From the NCBI RefSeq assembly GCF_903166585.1, contig NZ_CAESCM010000003.1, positions 124,001-188,000 on the forward strand: a stretch of 64,000 nucleotides of DNA, written 5' to 3'. This DNA comes from Pedobacter ghigonis (GTDB taxonomy: Bacteria > Bacteroidota > Bacteroidia > Sphingobacteriales > Sphingobacteriaceae). Below are positions 7,313 through 15,709 of the stretch, piece after piece (position 1 is the first letter of the stretch; each line of letters starts with the position of its first letter). Below the pieces are notes generated by a model. It had not been told where the DNA came from. It did no database searches and saw nothing but the letters and a program-made list of their open reading frames with translations. The position numbers were made by a program, and so were the translations under genes.

Positions 7313-8424
7313 TGAGAATAAAACAATTGAGCCTGATTGTGCTGATTGCAATTGCTTTCACTGCATGTAAACCAAAAGATAGTTTCACGATTGACGGAAC
7401 TTTCCAAAATCCGGGGACAGAAAAAAAAGTGTTTTTGTATGGGATGCAAAGCAGTAATATGGTTGCAATCGATTCGACCAATTTATCAGAGAAAGGCGAA
7501 TTTAAATTTATACGCAAAACCCCTTCAGTAGACTTTTTCAGGGTATCGGTAGGTAACCACGAATTTATGCTGATTGCTAAAAACGGCGACGAAATTAAAC
7601 TGGAAGCTGATTTGGCCGATAAAACCATGGCCTATAAAATTTCGGGTGCAAACGAGGTTGATAAATTATCGGAGCTTAACGGCATCAGAAATACCTTTGC
7701 CAAGCAAGTTGAAAAGTTACAGGCCGATTTCGAAGCGAAAGTAGCTACACAGCCGCAAAACAGGGCTACTATTTTAGAATCGATGAAGCCTCAGTACGAA
7801 TCTTACATCAATCAGTTAAATACACAGATCTTAAAATTTGCAAAAGACAATAAAGGTACATTGGCTAGTTTTTATGCCATGAATACATTAAGTCCGCAGG
7901 AATTTGAAGCTGAACTGGTAAAATTTGCAGATGAGGTTAAAGAAGATATTAAAGGTAATGCCACTGTAGACGCTTTTGTGAAGCAAATGGCGCAGTTAAA
8001 AGCGGTACAAGTTGGAGAAACAGCACCGGCATTTACCATCAACACAGCCGAAGGTAAAGCAGTTAGCTTAGCCGATTATAAAGGGAAATACGTGCTGGTA
8101 GATTTTTGGGCATCATGGTGCCAGCCTTGCCGTCAGGAAAACCCGAACGTGGTAAAAGTTTATAATCAGTACAAAACTAAGAATTTCGATATTCTGGGTA
8201 TTTCGCTTGATACCGATAAAGCAGCCTGGTTAGGAGCTGTTAAAGCTGACGGATTAACCTGGACACATGTATCGGAATTGAAAGATTTTAATGGCGAAAC
8301 GGTAAAAAAATACCAGGTGCAAGCAATTCCGACTTCATATCTGATTGATCCGGCAGGGAAAATTGTGGCTAAAAACCTTCGCGGAACAGCGCTGGAAGAC
8401 TTCTTAGCCAAAACGTTACGTTAA
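7312..8424 (+). CDS. TlpA-family thiol-disulfide lipoprotein with DUF4369 domain
   Basis: 370 aa. Residues 1-19 form a lipoprotein signal with lipobox FTAC and Cys19 as the likely lipid anchor. A DUF4369 beta domain (about 25-120) and a helical linker come before an AhpC/TSA-thioredoxin domain (about 230-370). The redox motif is WCQPC at residues 269-273, with the cis-proline region IPTSYLID near residue 342. Family members keep periplasmic protein thiols reduced or serve cytochrome and outer-membrane protein maturation; the exact client here is unknown. The start ATG overlaps the gatB stop by one base, so the two are translationally coupled, although no functional link is evident. Confidence 0.93.
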   Translation: MRIKQLSLIVLIAIAFTACKPKDSFTIDGTFQNPGTEKKVFLYGMQSSNMVAIDSTNLSEKGEFKFIRKTPSVDFFRVSVGNHEFMLIAKNGDEIKLEADLADKTMAYKISGANEVDKLSELNGIRNTFAKQVEKLQADFEAKVATQPQNRATILESMKPQYESYINQLNTQILKFAKDNKGTLASFYAMNTLSPQEFEAELVKFADEVKEDIKGNATVDAFVKQMAQLKAVQVGETAPAFTINTAEGKAVSLADYKGKYVLVDFWASWCQPCRQENPNVVKVYNQYKTKNFDILGISLDTDKAAWLGAVKADGLTWTHVSELKDFNGETVKKYQVQAIPTSYLIDPAGKIVAKNLRGTALEDFLAKTLR

Positions 8425-8527
8425 AACAAATTTCATGTTAAACTAATTTAAGTAATTAACAATTTCTTAACTTAGGCTTAACTAAATATTGCATCATAGA
8501 CAGTACTTTCGTAACAAATATTTAACT

Positions 8528-9217
8528 ATGAACAACGCAGGTCAGAAAATATTAATTGTTGATGATGAACCAGATATTCTGGAGCTTATTGAGTACAACC
8601 TAAAGAAAGAGGGGTACCAGGTTTTCACGGCAACCAACGGTCAGGAGGGAATTACAGTTGCAAAGAAGGTTCATCCTGATTTGATTATCCTGGATATTAT
8701 GATGCCTAAAATGGATGGGATTGAGGCTTGCCGTTTAATGCGTGCAATTCCTGAATTCAAAAATACATTTATGGTTTTCTTAACCGCCAGAAGCGAAGAG
8801 TATTCGGAAATTGCCGGTTTTAATGTAGGTGCTGACGATTATATCGCCAAACCAATTAAACCAAGGGCTTTGGTAAGCCGGATCAATGCAATTTTAAGAA
8901 GAAATGCAGGTACAGAAGAAGTGTCAGAAAATAAGCTGGAAATTGGCGATTTAGTAATTGACCGCGAAGCTTACCTCGTTTTTCAGGGTGGTAATAAAGT
9001 TGTGCTGGCTAAAAAGGAATTCGAATTGTTATATCTTCTGGCTTCTAAACCCGGTAAAGTTTATACCCGCGAATCGATCCTTAAAAATATATGGGAAGAT
9101 TCAGTAGTGGTTACTAACCGTACTATTGATGTACACATCCGTAAACTGCGCGAAAAATTAGGCGAGAATTATGTTTCTACCGTAAAAGGAGTAGGTTATA
9201 AATTTGAGTTAGCGTAA
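8528..9217 (+). CDS. OmpR/PhoB-family response regulator
   Basis: 229 aa counted from ATG 8528. The receiver domain (residues 5-120) has the acidic pair Asp12-Asp13, phospho-acceptor Asp56 in LILDIMMPKMDG, the Thr switch residue (FLTAR) and the conserved Lys (AKPIKPR). The C-terminal winged-helix trans_reg_C domain follows at about 135-229 (EFELLYLLASKPGKVYTRE, then TIDVHIRKLREKLG and VKGVGYKFE). An in-frame TTG at 8489 would add 13 residues; the ATG gives a normal N-terminus. No histidine kinase is adjacent, so it is an orphan here. Its last codons lie inside a tandem duplication. Confidence 0.94.
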   Translation: MNNAGQKILIVDDEPDILELIEYNLKKEGYQVFTATNGQEGITVAKKVHPDLIILDIMMPKMDGIEACRLMRAIPEFKNTFMVFLTARSEEYSEIAGFNVGADDYIAKPIKPRALVSRINAILRRNAGTEEVSENKLEIGDLVIDREAYLVFQGGNKVVLAKKEFELLYLLASKPGKVYTRESILKNIWEDSVVVTNRTIDVHIRKLREKLGENYVSTVKGVGYKFELA

Positions 9218-9513
9218 ATTAATTTTACCACAGATATACACAGATTAACACAGATTTTTTCTGATGATTAATCTGTGTTTTTTTTTGCACATGCATGTCA
9301 AATGTTAAACCCTGATCTATGTTCATCCTTTTTATCTGTGGTTAATTTCTAAATCAATAAGTTAGCGTAAATTAATTTTACCACAGATATACACAGATTA
9401 ACACAGATTTTTTCTGATGATTAATCTGGTTTTTTTTTTGCACATGCATGTCAAATGTTAAACCCTCATCTGTGTTCATCCTTTTTATCTGTGGTTAATT
9501 TCTAAATCAATAA
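9208..9513. repeat. two tandem copies of a 153-bp palindromic element
   Basis: Units 9208-9360 and 9361-9513 are almost identical, with only a few substitutions. Each unit starts with the last codons and stop of the response-regulator gene (GTTAGCGTAA), so the second copy carries a dead 3' scrap of that gene. Inside each unit AACACAGATT pairs with AATCTGTGTT, and an outer pair ACCACAGATA / TATCTGTGGT flanks it, so each can fold into a long hairpin. It belongs to the same CAGATT/AATCTG palindrome family as the arrays at 20.6-21.4 kb and 49.2-49.5 kb. It fills the gap between the regulator and the RluA gene. Confidence 0.9.
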
Positions 9514-9523
9514 GATAAAATCG

Positions 9524-9531
9524 TATTTTTG
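9524..9531 (+). promoter_or_regulatory. -7 promoter element for the RluA-family gene
   Basis: TATTTTTG matches TAnnTTTG and lies 24 bp before the TTG start at 9555, supporting that unusual start codon. Confidence 0.55.
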
Positions 9532-9554
9532 CGCTTCATTAATCACACCACAGT

Positions 9555-10277
9555 TTGAAGTTTCCAAATTTTAAAGACCTTATCCTTTTCGAAGACAACG
9601 ATTTTATTGTCATCAACAAACCTCCGTTTTTAGCATCGCTTGATGAAAGAGGCGCGGCTGGCGAAACCAATGTTTTGCGTTTAGCCAAGCAGTATAGCTA
9701 TGATGCACAGGTATGTCACCGTTTAGATAAGGAAACTTCTGGTGCTTTAATTATCGCTAAAAACCCTGAAGGTTACCGCCATGCTTCTATGCAATTTGAA
9801 AGAAGAAAGGTGAATAAAACTTACCATGCAGTTGTAGATGGCCATGTGATTTTTGATCAGCTAATGGTTGATTTACCAATCTTAAATGATGGGAATAAGA
9901 ATGTAACCATTGATAGGGTTGAGGGAAAACGCGCCGAAACCATTTTCGATTCGCTAAAATATTATAAACACTATACTTTGGTTGAGTGTAAGCCAATTAC
10001 CGGCCGTATGCACCAGATTCGTATCCATTTAGCCACACAAAGGGCTGCCATTGTTGGCGATGATATGTATAAAGGGAAACCGGTATTTCTTTCTTCGATC
10101 AAAAGAGGTTACAGGTTAACCAAAGGCGAAGAAGAACAACCTATCATGAAGCGTTTTGCGCTACACGCGAGACACCTGGTATTTAAAGGCCTCGACGATA
10201 AAGACATTGTAATCGATGCACCATATCCAAAAGATTTTGCAACCTTAATTAAGCTGTTAGATAAATTTGACGCTTAA
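9555..10277 (+). CDS. RluA-family RNA pseudouridine synthase
   Basis: 240 aa. Isomerises uridine to pseudouridine in rRNA or tRNA. The catalytic motif HRLDKETSG is at residues 55-63 with Asp58 as nucleophile; the other family motifs are INKPP near 20-24 and GRMHQIRIHLA near 154-164. There is no N-terminal S4 domain, so this is a short RluA/RluC-type catalytic-domain-only enzyme, and I cannot name the target uridine. The start is a TTG codon: no ATG or GTG fits before the conserved core, and the -7 box 24 bp upstream supports it. A second RluA-family gene lies at 32312. Confidence 0.92.
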   Translation: MKFPNFKDLILFEDNDFIVINKPPFLASLDERGAAGETNVLRLAKQYSYDAQVCHRLDKETSGALIIAKNPEGYRHASMQFERRKVNKTYHAVVDGHVIFDQLMVDLPILNDGNKNVTIDRVEGKRAETIFDSLKYYKHYTLVECKPITGRMHQIRIHLATQRAAIVGDDMYKGKPVFLSSIKRGYRLTKGEEEQPIMKRFALHARHLVFKGLDDKDIVIDAPYPKDFATLIKLLDKFDA

Positions 10278-10315
10278 TCACTGGTTTTTCTGCAGGAATA
10301 TAAAAATAGAAAAAA

Positions 10316-12106
10316 ATGTATATCCGCTTTGTAAATTACCTTGATCAGATTAACCTGTACCGGAAATCAAAAATATCAAACCGTAATTTCTTAGTTATAT
10401 TGGCTGTTATCGTTGGTGTTTTAGCCGGACTTGCTGCTGCAGCTTTAAAAAGCCTAACCCACCACATCGAGGAGTTTCTCCAATCAGACTGGCACTGGAA
10501 ATATAAATACTACCTGTACTTTATTTTTCCGATGATCGGGGTCTTTTTAACGGTTTTATACATCAGGTCTTTCATCCGGAGAAGTAAATTCGAAACCGGT
10601 TTAACCCCTTTATTATACGCTATTTCGAAGAAATCGAGCAGGGTAGAAGCGCATAACATTTATTCGCAGGTAATTACTGCAGCGGTTACCGTAGGTTTTG
10701 GTGGTTCAACGGGTTTAGAGGCACCGATCGTAACCAGTGGTTCGGCTATTGGTTCAAATTTGGGTCGCTTTCTAGGACTCTCTTATCGCGAAATTACCAT
10801 GTTGGTAGCCTGTGGTGCGGCCGCAGGTATTGCAGGTGCGTTTAATAGTCCGGTGGCAGGTATTGTTTTCGCTATTGAAATTCTGCTTCCCGAGTTTACT
10901 ATTCCGGCATTTATTCCATTGCTTTTATCGGCAGCAACCGCAGCCGTAGTAGCCAGGGCGTTTTATACGCAACAGTTATTCTTCCTGGTAACTGAGGGCT
11001 GGAAAATGAATGCATTGATTTACTATGTGCTTTTGGCGGGTTTAATCGGCTTGTTCTCCATCTATTTTACCAAAGCGAATTACGCAGTTAAAGGTCTTTT
11101 CTATAAAATTAAGCATCCTTACACCAAGGTAATTGTGGGCGGTTTAATGCTGGGTGCTTTAGTATTTCTTTTTCCAACCTTATATGGCGAAGGTTATATT
11201 ACCATTAAAGGCTTGCTAAAGGGCGATTATCTGGCGGTAATTAACAATAGTATTTTTGATGATTACAATAGCATTCCTGCCATTGTAGTGCTGTTTACCG
11301 TAGTTACCATTTTCATGAAATCGCTTGCTACCCTCATTACTTTAGGAGCAGGTGGTAATGGCGGTACATTTGCACCAAGCTTAATTATGGGTGGCTTAAT
11401 CGGGTTTATTTTTGCCTACACGGTAAATTTATCAGGCATAGCACATTTAAACGTATCTAATTTTATTGTAGCGGGTATGGCCGCTGCTTTAGGATCAATC
11501 ATGCATGCGCCTTTAACAGGTATTTTCCTAATTGCCGAAATTACCGGCGGCTATATTTTAATGGTGCCATTAATGATTACTACAGCGATTTCTTACGCCA
11601 TTAACCGCGGTTCGCAAAAGCATTCTATTTACACCAAAGCACTGGCCGATAAGGGCGAACTTTTATCACACGAGGATAAGGACACCACAGTTTTGAACCA
11701 GATGAAACTGAAATACCTGATTGAAAAAAGCTATCCACAAGTGCAGATGAACGACAGGCTTTCGCTGAAAATGGGTGAGATTATGCAATCGCATAAAAAC
11801 ATCTGCGCCGTTACCGATGAAACCGGAGATTTTAAAGGCATCATTTACATCGAAAAATTGTTCAATGAAATGATGAGTAACCCGGATAAGGAAAACTTAC
11901 AGGCCGCTGATTTGGTACAAACTGCACCAAACACACTTACCGAGTCTGATGATCTTAAAATGGTACTGGAAAAGATGGAACAGGAAAATGTATGGATTTT
12001 ACCGGTACTTTCTGAACAAAACCGTTATCTGGGTTTCGTTTCTAAGACTGCAATCTTTAACAAATACAGGGCTTTGCTGATGCGGCAGAATGATTATATG
12101 GGGTAG
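10316..12106 (+). CDS. ClC-family chloride channel/antiporter with CBS domains
   Basis: 596 aa, about 10-12 membrane helices over residues 25-435, then two cytoplasmic CBS domains (about 465-520 and 530-585). ClC signature motifs are visible: GGSTGLEAP with gating glutamate Glu135 (E148 in E. coli ClC-ec1), GAGGNGGTFAPSL near residues 343-355, and a conserved Tyr near residue 438 (SIYTKAL). At the position of the ec1 proton glutamate E203 this protein has Ile189 (IVFAIEILLP, by alignment with ILFIIEEMRP). Loss of that residue is known in channels and in some fluoride-type or uncoupled members, so strict 2:1 chloride/proton exchange is uncertain. The CBS domains suggest nucleotide regulation. 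Confidence 0.93.
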   Translation: MYIRFVNYLDQINLYRKSKISNRNFLVILAVIVGVLAGLAAAALKSLTHHIEEFLQSDWHWKYKYYLYFIFPMIGVFLTVLYIRSFIRRSKFETGLTPLLYAISKKSSRVEAHNIYSQVITAAVTVGFGGSTGLEAPIVTSGSAIGSNLGRFLGLSYREITMLVACGAAAGIAGAFNSPVAGIVFAIEILLPEFTIPAFIPLLLSAATAAVVARAFYTQQLFFLVTEGWKMNALIYYVLLAGLIGLFSIYFTKANYAVKGLFYKIKHPYTKVIVGGLMLGALVFLFPTLYGEGYITIKGLLKGDYLAVINNSIFDDYNSIPAIVVLFTVVTIFMKSLATLITLGAGGNGGTFAPSLIMGGLIGFIFAYTVNLSGIAHLNVSNFIVAGMAAALGSIMHAPLTGIFLIAEITGGYILMVPLMITTAISYAINRGSQKHSIYTKALADKGELLSHEDKDTTVLNQMKLKYLIEKSYPQVQMNDRLSLKMGEIMQSHKNICAVTDETGDFKGIIYIEKLFNEMMSNPDKENLQAADLVQTAPNTLTESDDLKMVLEKMEQENVWILPVLSEQNRYLGFVSKTAIFNKYRALLMRQNDYMG

Positions 12107-12125
12107 TTGGTAAATCTTTAGGAGA

Positions 12126-12212
12126 TCGTCATTTCGACCGAAGTGGAGAAATCTTTTAGTGGATATTCTTAGTAGATCTCTCCGTTCCGTTGCATTTCAG
12201 TCGAGATGACGA
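12126..12212. repeat. interspersed inverted repeat, TCATTTCGA...TCGAGATGA family
   Basis: An imperfect palindrome of about 87 bp: one arm begins TCGTCATTTCGACCGAAG, the other ends CAGTCGAGATGACGA, with GAGAAATCT / AGATCTCTCC closer to the centre. Related copies lie at 35502-35588 and 61901-62003. It carries no ORF. Non-autonomous, MITE- or REP-like. Confidence 0.8.
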
Positions 12213-12244
12213 ATGCCTATAGTAGAGAAAGGTGTAATTAAAGC

Positions 12245-12570
12245 AAAAAGCTGAAAGCCAAAAGAATTGGACTGTTGCCCGGCTAACCTTCAAACATTCC
12301 AACTTTAAAACTTTTAAACGCAAAGGAAAAAAGCTGAAAGCCAAGAGAATTGGCCTGTTGCCCGGCTAACCTTCAAACATTCCAACCTTAAACTTTTCAA
12401 CTTAAGCAAAAAGCTGAAAGGCAAAAGAATCGGACTGTTGCCTGGCTAACCTTCAAACATTCCAACCTTAAACTTTTAAACGCAAAGGAAAAAAGCCAAA
12501 AGCAAAAAAAATTGGAATGCTGTCCGGTTAACCTTCAAACATTCCAACTTTAAAACTTTTCAACGTATTA
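12245..12570. repeat. 82-bp tandem repeat, four units
   Basis: Units start near 12245, 12328, 12409 and 12490, each about 81-83 bp. The best-kept core is GGCTAACCTTCAAACATTCC followed by AACTTTAAAACTTTT. The fourth unit is the most diverged and ends 2 bp before the stop codon of the NtrC-type gene at 12573. The array fills most of a 466-bp gap between two convergent genes; no terminator of standard form is seen there. Confidence 0.85.
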
Positions 12571-12572
12571 TC

Positions 12573-13976
12573 CTATTCAGCTCTTTTTAGACCGAACTTC
12601 TCAATCTTACTGTATAAATGGCTTCGCTGAATATCGATTTCATCGGCCGTTTTAGATACATTCCAATTGTTTTTCTCGAGCTTGAATTTTATAAACTCGC
12701 GTTCTGCGTGATCTTTATAATCCTGAAAATTATTAAACGAATCGAAAGTAGATGCAAGGCTCGAACCACCCGAACTGGCAATCTGAGCACTGGTTGCAGC
12801 ACCAATGTTTGTCCCGCCGCCTGGATTGGCAAAGGCACGCACATCATTTTCGGTAATTACTTTATCACTCAAAATAATCAAACGCTCAATCATGTTGTGC
12901 AGCTCACGCACGTTACCAGTCCAGGGTAATGCCTGTAGTGCCGACATTCCGCCTTCGTTTATTTTTTTAACCGGCATGCCGTAATCGCCACAAATGCGTT
13001 CTAAAAAGTTTTGTGCAATTACCGGGATATCATCCGTGCGTTCGGTAAGGTGTGGTACATGAATATTAATTACATTTAAGCGGTGGTACAAATCCATGCG
13101 GAAATTACCATTCTCAATTTCTTTTAATAAATCTTTATTTGTTGCCGCTAAAACACGCACGTTTACATCAATTTCTTTTTCGCCACCAACACGGGTAATT
13201 TTATGTTCTTGTAAGGCGCGAAGTACTTTTGCCTGTGCCGACAGGCTCATATCGCCAATCTCATCCAAAAATAAAGTACCACCGTTAGCCAGTTCAAACT
13301 TACCAATGCGTTGTTTTACCGCAGAGGTAAACGATCCCTTTTCGTGACCAAATAATTCACTTTCAATTAGCTCCGAAGGAATAGCCGCACAGTTTACTTC
13401 AATTAAAGGACTTTCTGACCGGTTCGATTTTTCGTGTAACCAGCGGGCAACCAATTCTTTACCACTACCATTTGCACCTGTAATTAATACGCGGGCTTCG
13501 GTAGGGGCAACACGTTCGATGGTTTCTTTGATTTTCGAAATACTTTCCGATTCGCCCAGTATTTCGCGTGTTTTACTTACTTTACGTTTTAAAACTTTGG
13601 TTTCAGTTACCAAGGTTCCACGATCTAAACCATTGCGTACCGTAATCAGTAAACGGTTTAAATCAGGTGGTTTGGAAATAAAATCAAATGCACCTTTTTT
13701 GCTGGCCTCGATAGCGGTTTCTACCGTACCATGACCAGATATCATAATAAAAGGTAAATCGGGCTTGATAAGCTGTGCCTGTTCGAGCACCTCCATACCG
13801 TCCATCTTATTCATCTTGATATCGCACAGTACGAGATCATAATTACCTTTTTTGATCATCTCGAGGCCATCAATACCGTTATCGATATCTTCAACTTCGT
13901 AATTCTCGTATTCCAGAATTTCGCGCAAGGTACTCCTTATCGCTCGTTCATCGTCAATTATTAATAGTTTAGCCAT
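12573..13976 (-). CDS. NtrC-family sigma-54-dependent response regulator
   Basis: 467 aa. Receiver domain 1-120 (Asp8, Asp9, phospho-acceptor Asp52, KPP near 102-104), linker, AAA+ domain about 140-370 (Walker A GANGSGKE at 167-174, Walker B LFLDEIGD at 235-242), and a C-terminal Fis-type HTH (about 440-462). The sigma-54 contact loop, usually GAFTGA, reads GSFTSA at 214-219: the essential Phe and Thr are kept. It activates sigma-54 RNA polymerase after phosphorylation; no partner kinase is adjacent. Two sigma-54-like promoters exist in this same window (4307 and 4929), but a direct link is only a guess. Confidence 0.96.
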   Translation of the reverse strand: MAKLLIIDDERAIRSTLREILEYENYEVEDIDNGIDGLEMIKKGNYDLVLCDIKMNKMDGMEVLEQAQLIKPDLPFIMISGHGTVETAIEASKKGAFDFISKPPDLNRLLITVRNGLDRGTLVTETKVLKRKVSKTREILGESESISKIKETIERVAPTEARVLITGANGSGKELVARWLHEKSNRSESPLIEVNCAAIPSELIESELFGHEKGSFTSAVKQRIGKFELANGGTLFLDEIGDMSLSAQAKVLRALQEHKITRVGGEKEIDVNVRVLAATNKDLLKEIENGNFRMDLYHRLNVINIHVPHLTERTDDIPVIAQNFLERICGDYGMPVKKINEGGMSALQALPWTGNVRELHNMIERLIILSDKVITENDVRAFANPGGGTNIGAATSAQIASSGGSSLASTFDSFNNFQDYKDHAEREFIKFKLEKNNWNVSKTADEIDIQRSHLYSKIEKFGLKRAE

Positions 13977-14088
13977 TAGCGCTTTATTCTTTTATTTGAA
14001 ATGCGAATATATTATTTTTTAATTAATGTATAGTTTTTTGTACAATTTATACGCTATAAACCCAAAATGTGCCGAAAGGTTTTTAATC

Positions 14089-15336
14089 TTAATAGGAATA
14101 ATCAAGTTTAAACTTGCTCAGATCTGCTTGGTGCGCTTTCTTGCGGTTTAATTCCACTTCATAAATACTTTTGCCCAGGTTTTTCATGAAAGGAAAACAA
14201 ACTGTATCGTATTCATATTTATTGTCGTTAAATATGCCATCCTCATTACTATGTACTACCGCGGTTAAAAAATATTCAATACCGTTTTTAAAATCAACGA
14301 AGTAAGAATTGTCGATAATATAACCGTAGCTATCGCCATATTTATTAAAGATCCTGATGTTTGGATCGGGACTAATGTGCTCGCGGCCATAATAAAGCAT
14401 TTTAGCATAAGTTGGCCAGAATTCTTGCTGATCGTACTTCGGAAAATCACTTTCCGTTGGGTATTTACTCATATAGGTATAAATGAGTTTATAATCAGCC
14501 GCAGTTAATTTAAACCTTTCTTTTGCAGGAAAAGCTTCCGGAAAAATCAATTTTTGCATCAGTTTCTGTTGATCATTAATTGCAAAGGCATTTTTTCCGG
14601 CCAGGCTAAAAGGTTTGTTTACCAGTTTATCGGCGCTATCCAGATAACCTTTGCCCATAGTGAGATTAGTTAAATTTAGCACGTAATCTTTTGGGTCATA
14701 TTGAGGCTGCTGATTATAAACCAGTTGATTTCCGTTATAAAATTTAACCGGATTGGTGTGTTTAGCAGATTCACCAGCATCGCCAATAGCCAGACGGTTT
14801 AATATCCGGCTGTCGTTAAAACCATTGGCTTTTAGTTTCTGGTTAATTTCTGTACGGCCAATAAATTCGAATAGCCTGTTAAATGCATCATTGTCACTGG
14901 TGAGCAAAATCTTTTTAACGTAATGTGCCACAGATGGCAAACCGTTGCCGGCGCTGGTGTCTTTTAATACTTTCGTTTGCCCTTTAAAAGCACTATCGGT
15001 AATCATTGTGCTTTGAGCGGTTAAGCCCGTACTTTTTAAACGGTTTACTTTCTCCAGCGCAAAAATTACAGCCGCGAGTTTAACAGTACTGGCCGGATAA
15101 AAATAGTGGTGTGGATCTAAATTGTAACTGAAGGTTTTAAAGCTGGGTTTGTTTTGGGCGTCGCGGTTAACCTGCGTATAAAGCAGCTGTATCTGGTTTT
15201 TATCCGGATGATTAAGCACAGCTGAAAAAAGCGCAGGTTTCGATTCCATCAGTTTTTTGAGGAACACTGTATCGGTTTTTTGCGCCATGGCAGATAAGCT
15301 GATTAACGAAAGTGAAACAATTAAAATTTTTCTCAT
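14089..15336 (-). CDS. class A beta-lactamase-fold serine hydrolase
   Basis: 415 aa counted from ATG 15336, which gives a clean signal peptide (residues 1-18, SAMA-Q); an upstream in-frame start would put 16 residues ahead of it. Catalytic motifs of the class A beta-lactamase/DD-peptidase fold: STVK at residues 83-86 and SDN at 147-149. The KTG-box equivalent is not obvious. The protein is about 120 residues longer than true class A beta-lactamases and is probably a periplasmic serine hydrolase; resistance activity should not be assumed. It is transcribed away from the cobalamin riboswitch. Confidence 0.85.
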   Translation of the reverse strand: MRKILIVSLSLISLSAMAQKTDTVFLKKLMESKPALFSAVLNHPDKNQIQLLYTQVNRDAQNKPSFKTFSYNLDPHHYFYPASTVKLAAVIFALEKVNRLKSTGLTAQSTMITDSAFKGQTKVLKDTSAGNGLPSVAHYVKKILLTSDNDAFNRLFEFIGRTEINQKLKANGFNDSRILNRLAIGDAGESAKHTNPVKFYNGNQLVYNQQPQYDPKDYVLNLTNLTMGKGYLDSADKLVNKPFSLAGKNAFAINDQQKLMQKLIFPEAFPAKERFKLTAADYKLIYTYMSKYPTESDFPKYDQQEFWPTYAKMLYYGREHISPDPNIRIFNKYGDSYGYIIDNSYFVDFKNGIEYFLTAVVHSNEDGIFNDNKYEYDTVCFPFMKNLGKSIYEVELNRKKAHQADLSKFKLDYSY

Positions 15337-15420
15337 GAGTAATAATGTGATTCCTAATTTAGCCTTTTCTGCGAAAACGAGCATTTTCCATCATCCATTT
15401 TACATGTTCGTTAATTTTCT

Positions 15421-15428
15421 TACATTTG
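15421..15428 (+). promoter_or_regulatory. -7 promoter element of B12 operon 1
   Basis: TACATTTG immediately before the riboswitch. Similarity with the second riboswitch leader begins exactly here, so the promoter is part of the shared cassette. Confidence 0.65.
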
Positions 15429-15430
15429 CG

Positions 15431-15603
15431 GCGCTTTTGGTTTCCGGCTTTACACCCGGAATTAAAAGGGAATACAGTGTAAATCTGTAACTGTCCCGCA
15501 GCTGTAAGCTCCTTAACGGATTTCTAATCATTTGCCACTGTGCCGACTTGTCGGGATGGGAAGGCCGGAAAACCGGGAGTAAGTCAGAAGACCTGCCTTA
15601 GCA
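15431..15603 (+). promoter_or_regulatory. cobalamin riboswitch 1
   Basis: Adenosylcobalamin-sensing leader. The typical elements are present in order: GGTTTCCGG with the paired CCGGAATTAAAAGGGAA, CTGTCCCGCAGCTGTAA, the GCCACTG...GATGGGAAGG core, and the B12 box AGTCAGAAGACCTGCC at 15582-15597. About 105 nt of leader follow before the start codon, including hairpin AGCTTTC...GAAGCT and TGTGGGTTAAACTCACA right ahead of the ATG, which may mask ribosome access when B12 is bound. Controls the TonB receptor at 15710 and the two lipoproteins behind it. Confidence 0.96.
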
Positions 15604-15709
15604 TTATATTTCATAGCTTTCGTGGATTGAAGCTAGGGGTGAGGTACTTACGTTTTTCGTATTTTCATTTCTTTTCTATCTGTTGGCTGTGGGTTAAACT
15701 CACAATCAA

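Noticed and set aside
6967..7628. Antisense ORFs opposite the gatB end and the TlpA gene
   Set aside because: Both reading frames of the sense genes are strongly conserved; these are shadows.
12156..12344. 62-aa ORF on the minus strand
   Set aside because: It runs through an inverted repeat and the tandem array and has no support as a gene.
14089..15336. True class A beta-lactamase resistance gene
   Set aside because: STVK and SDN are present but length and C-terminal half differ from resistance enzymes; called only a serine hydrolase.
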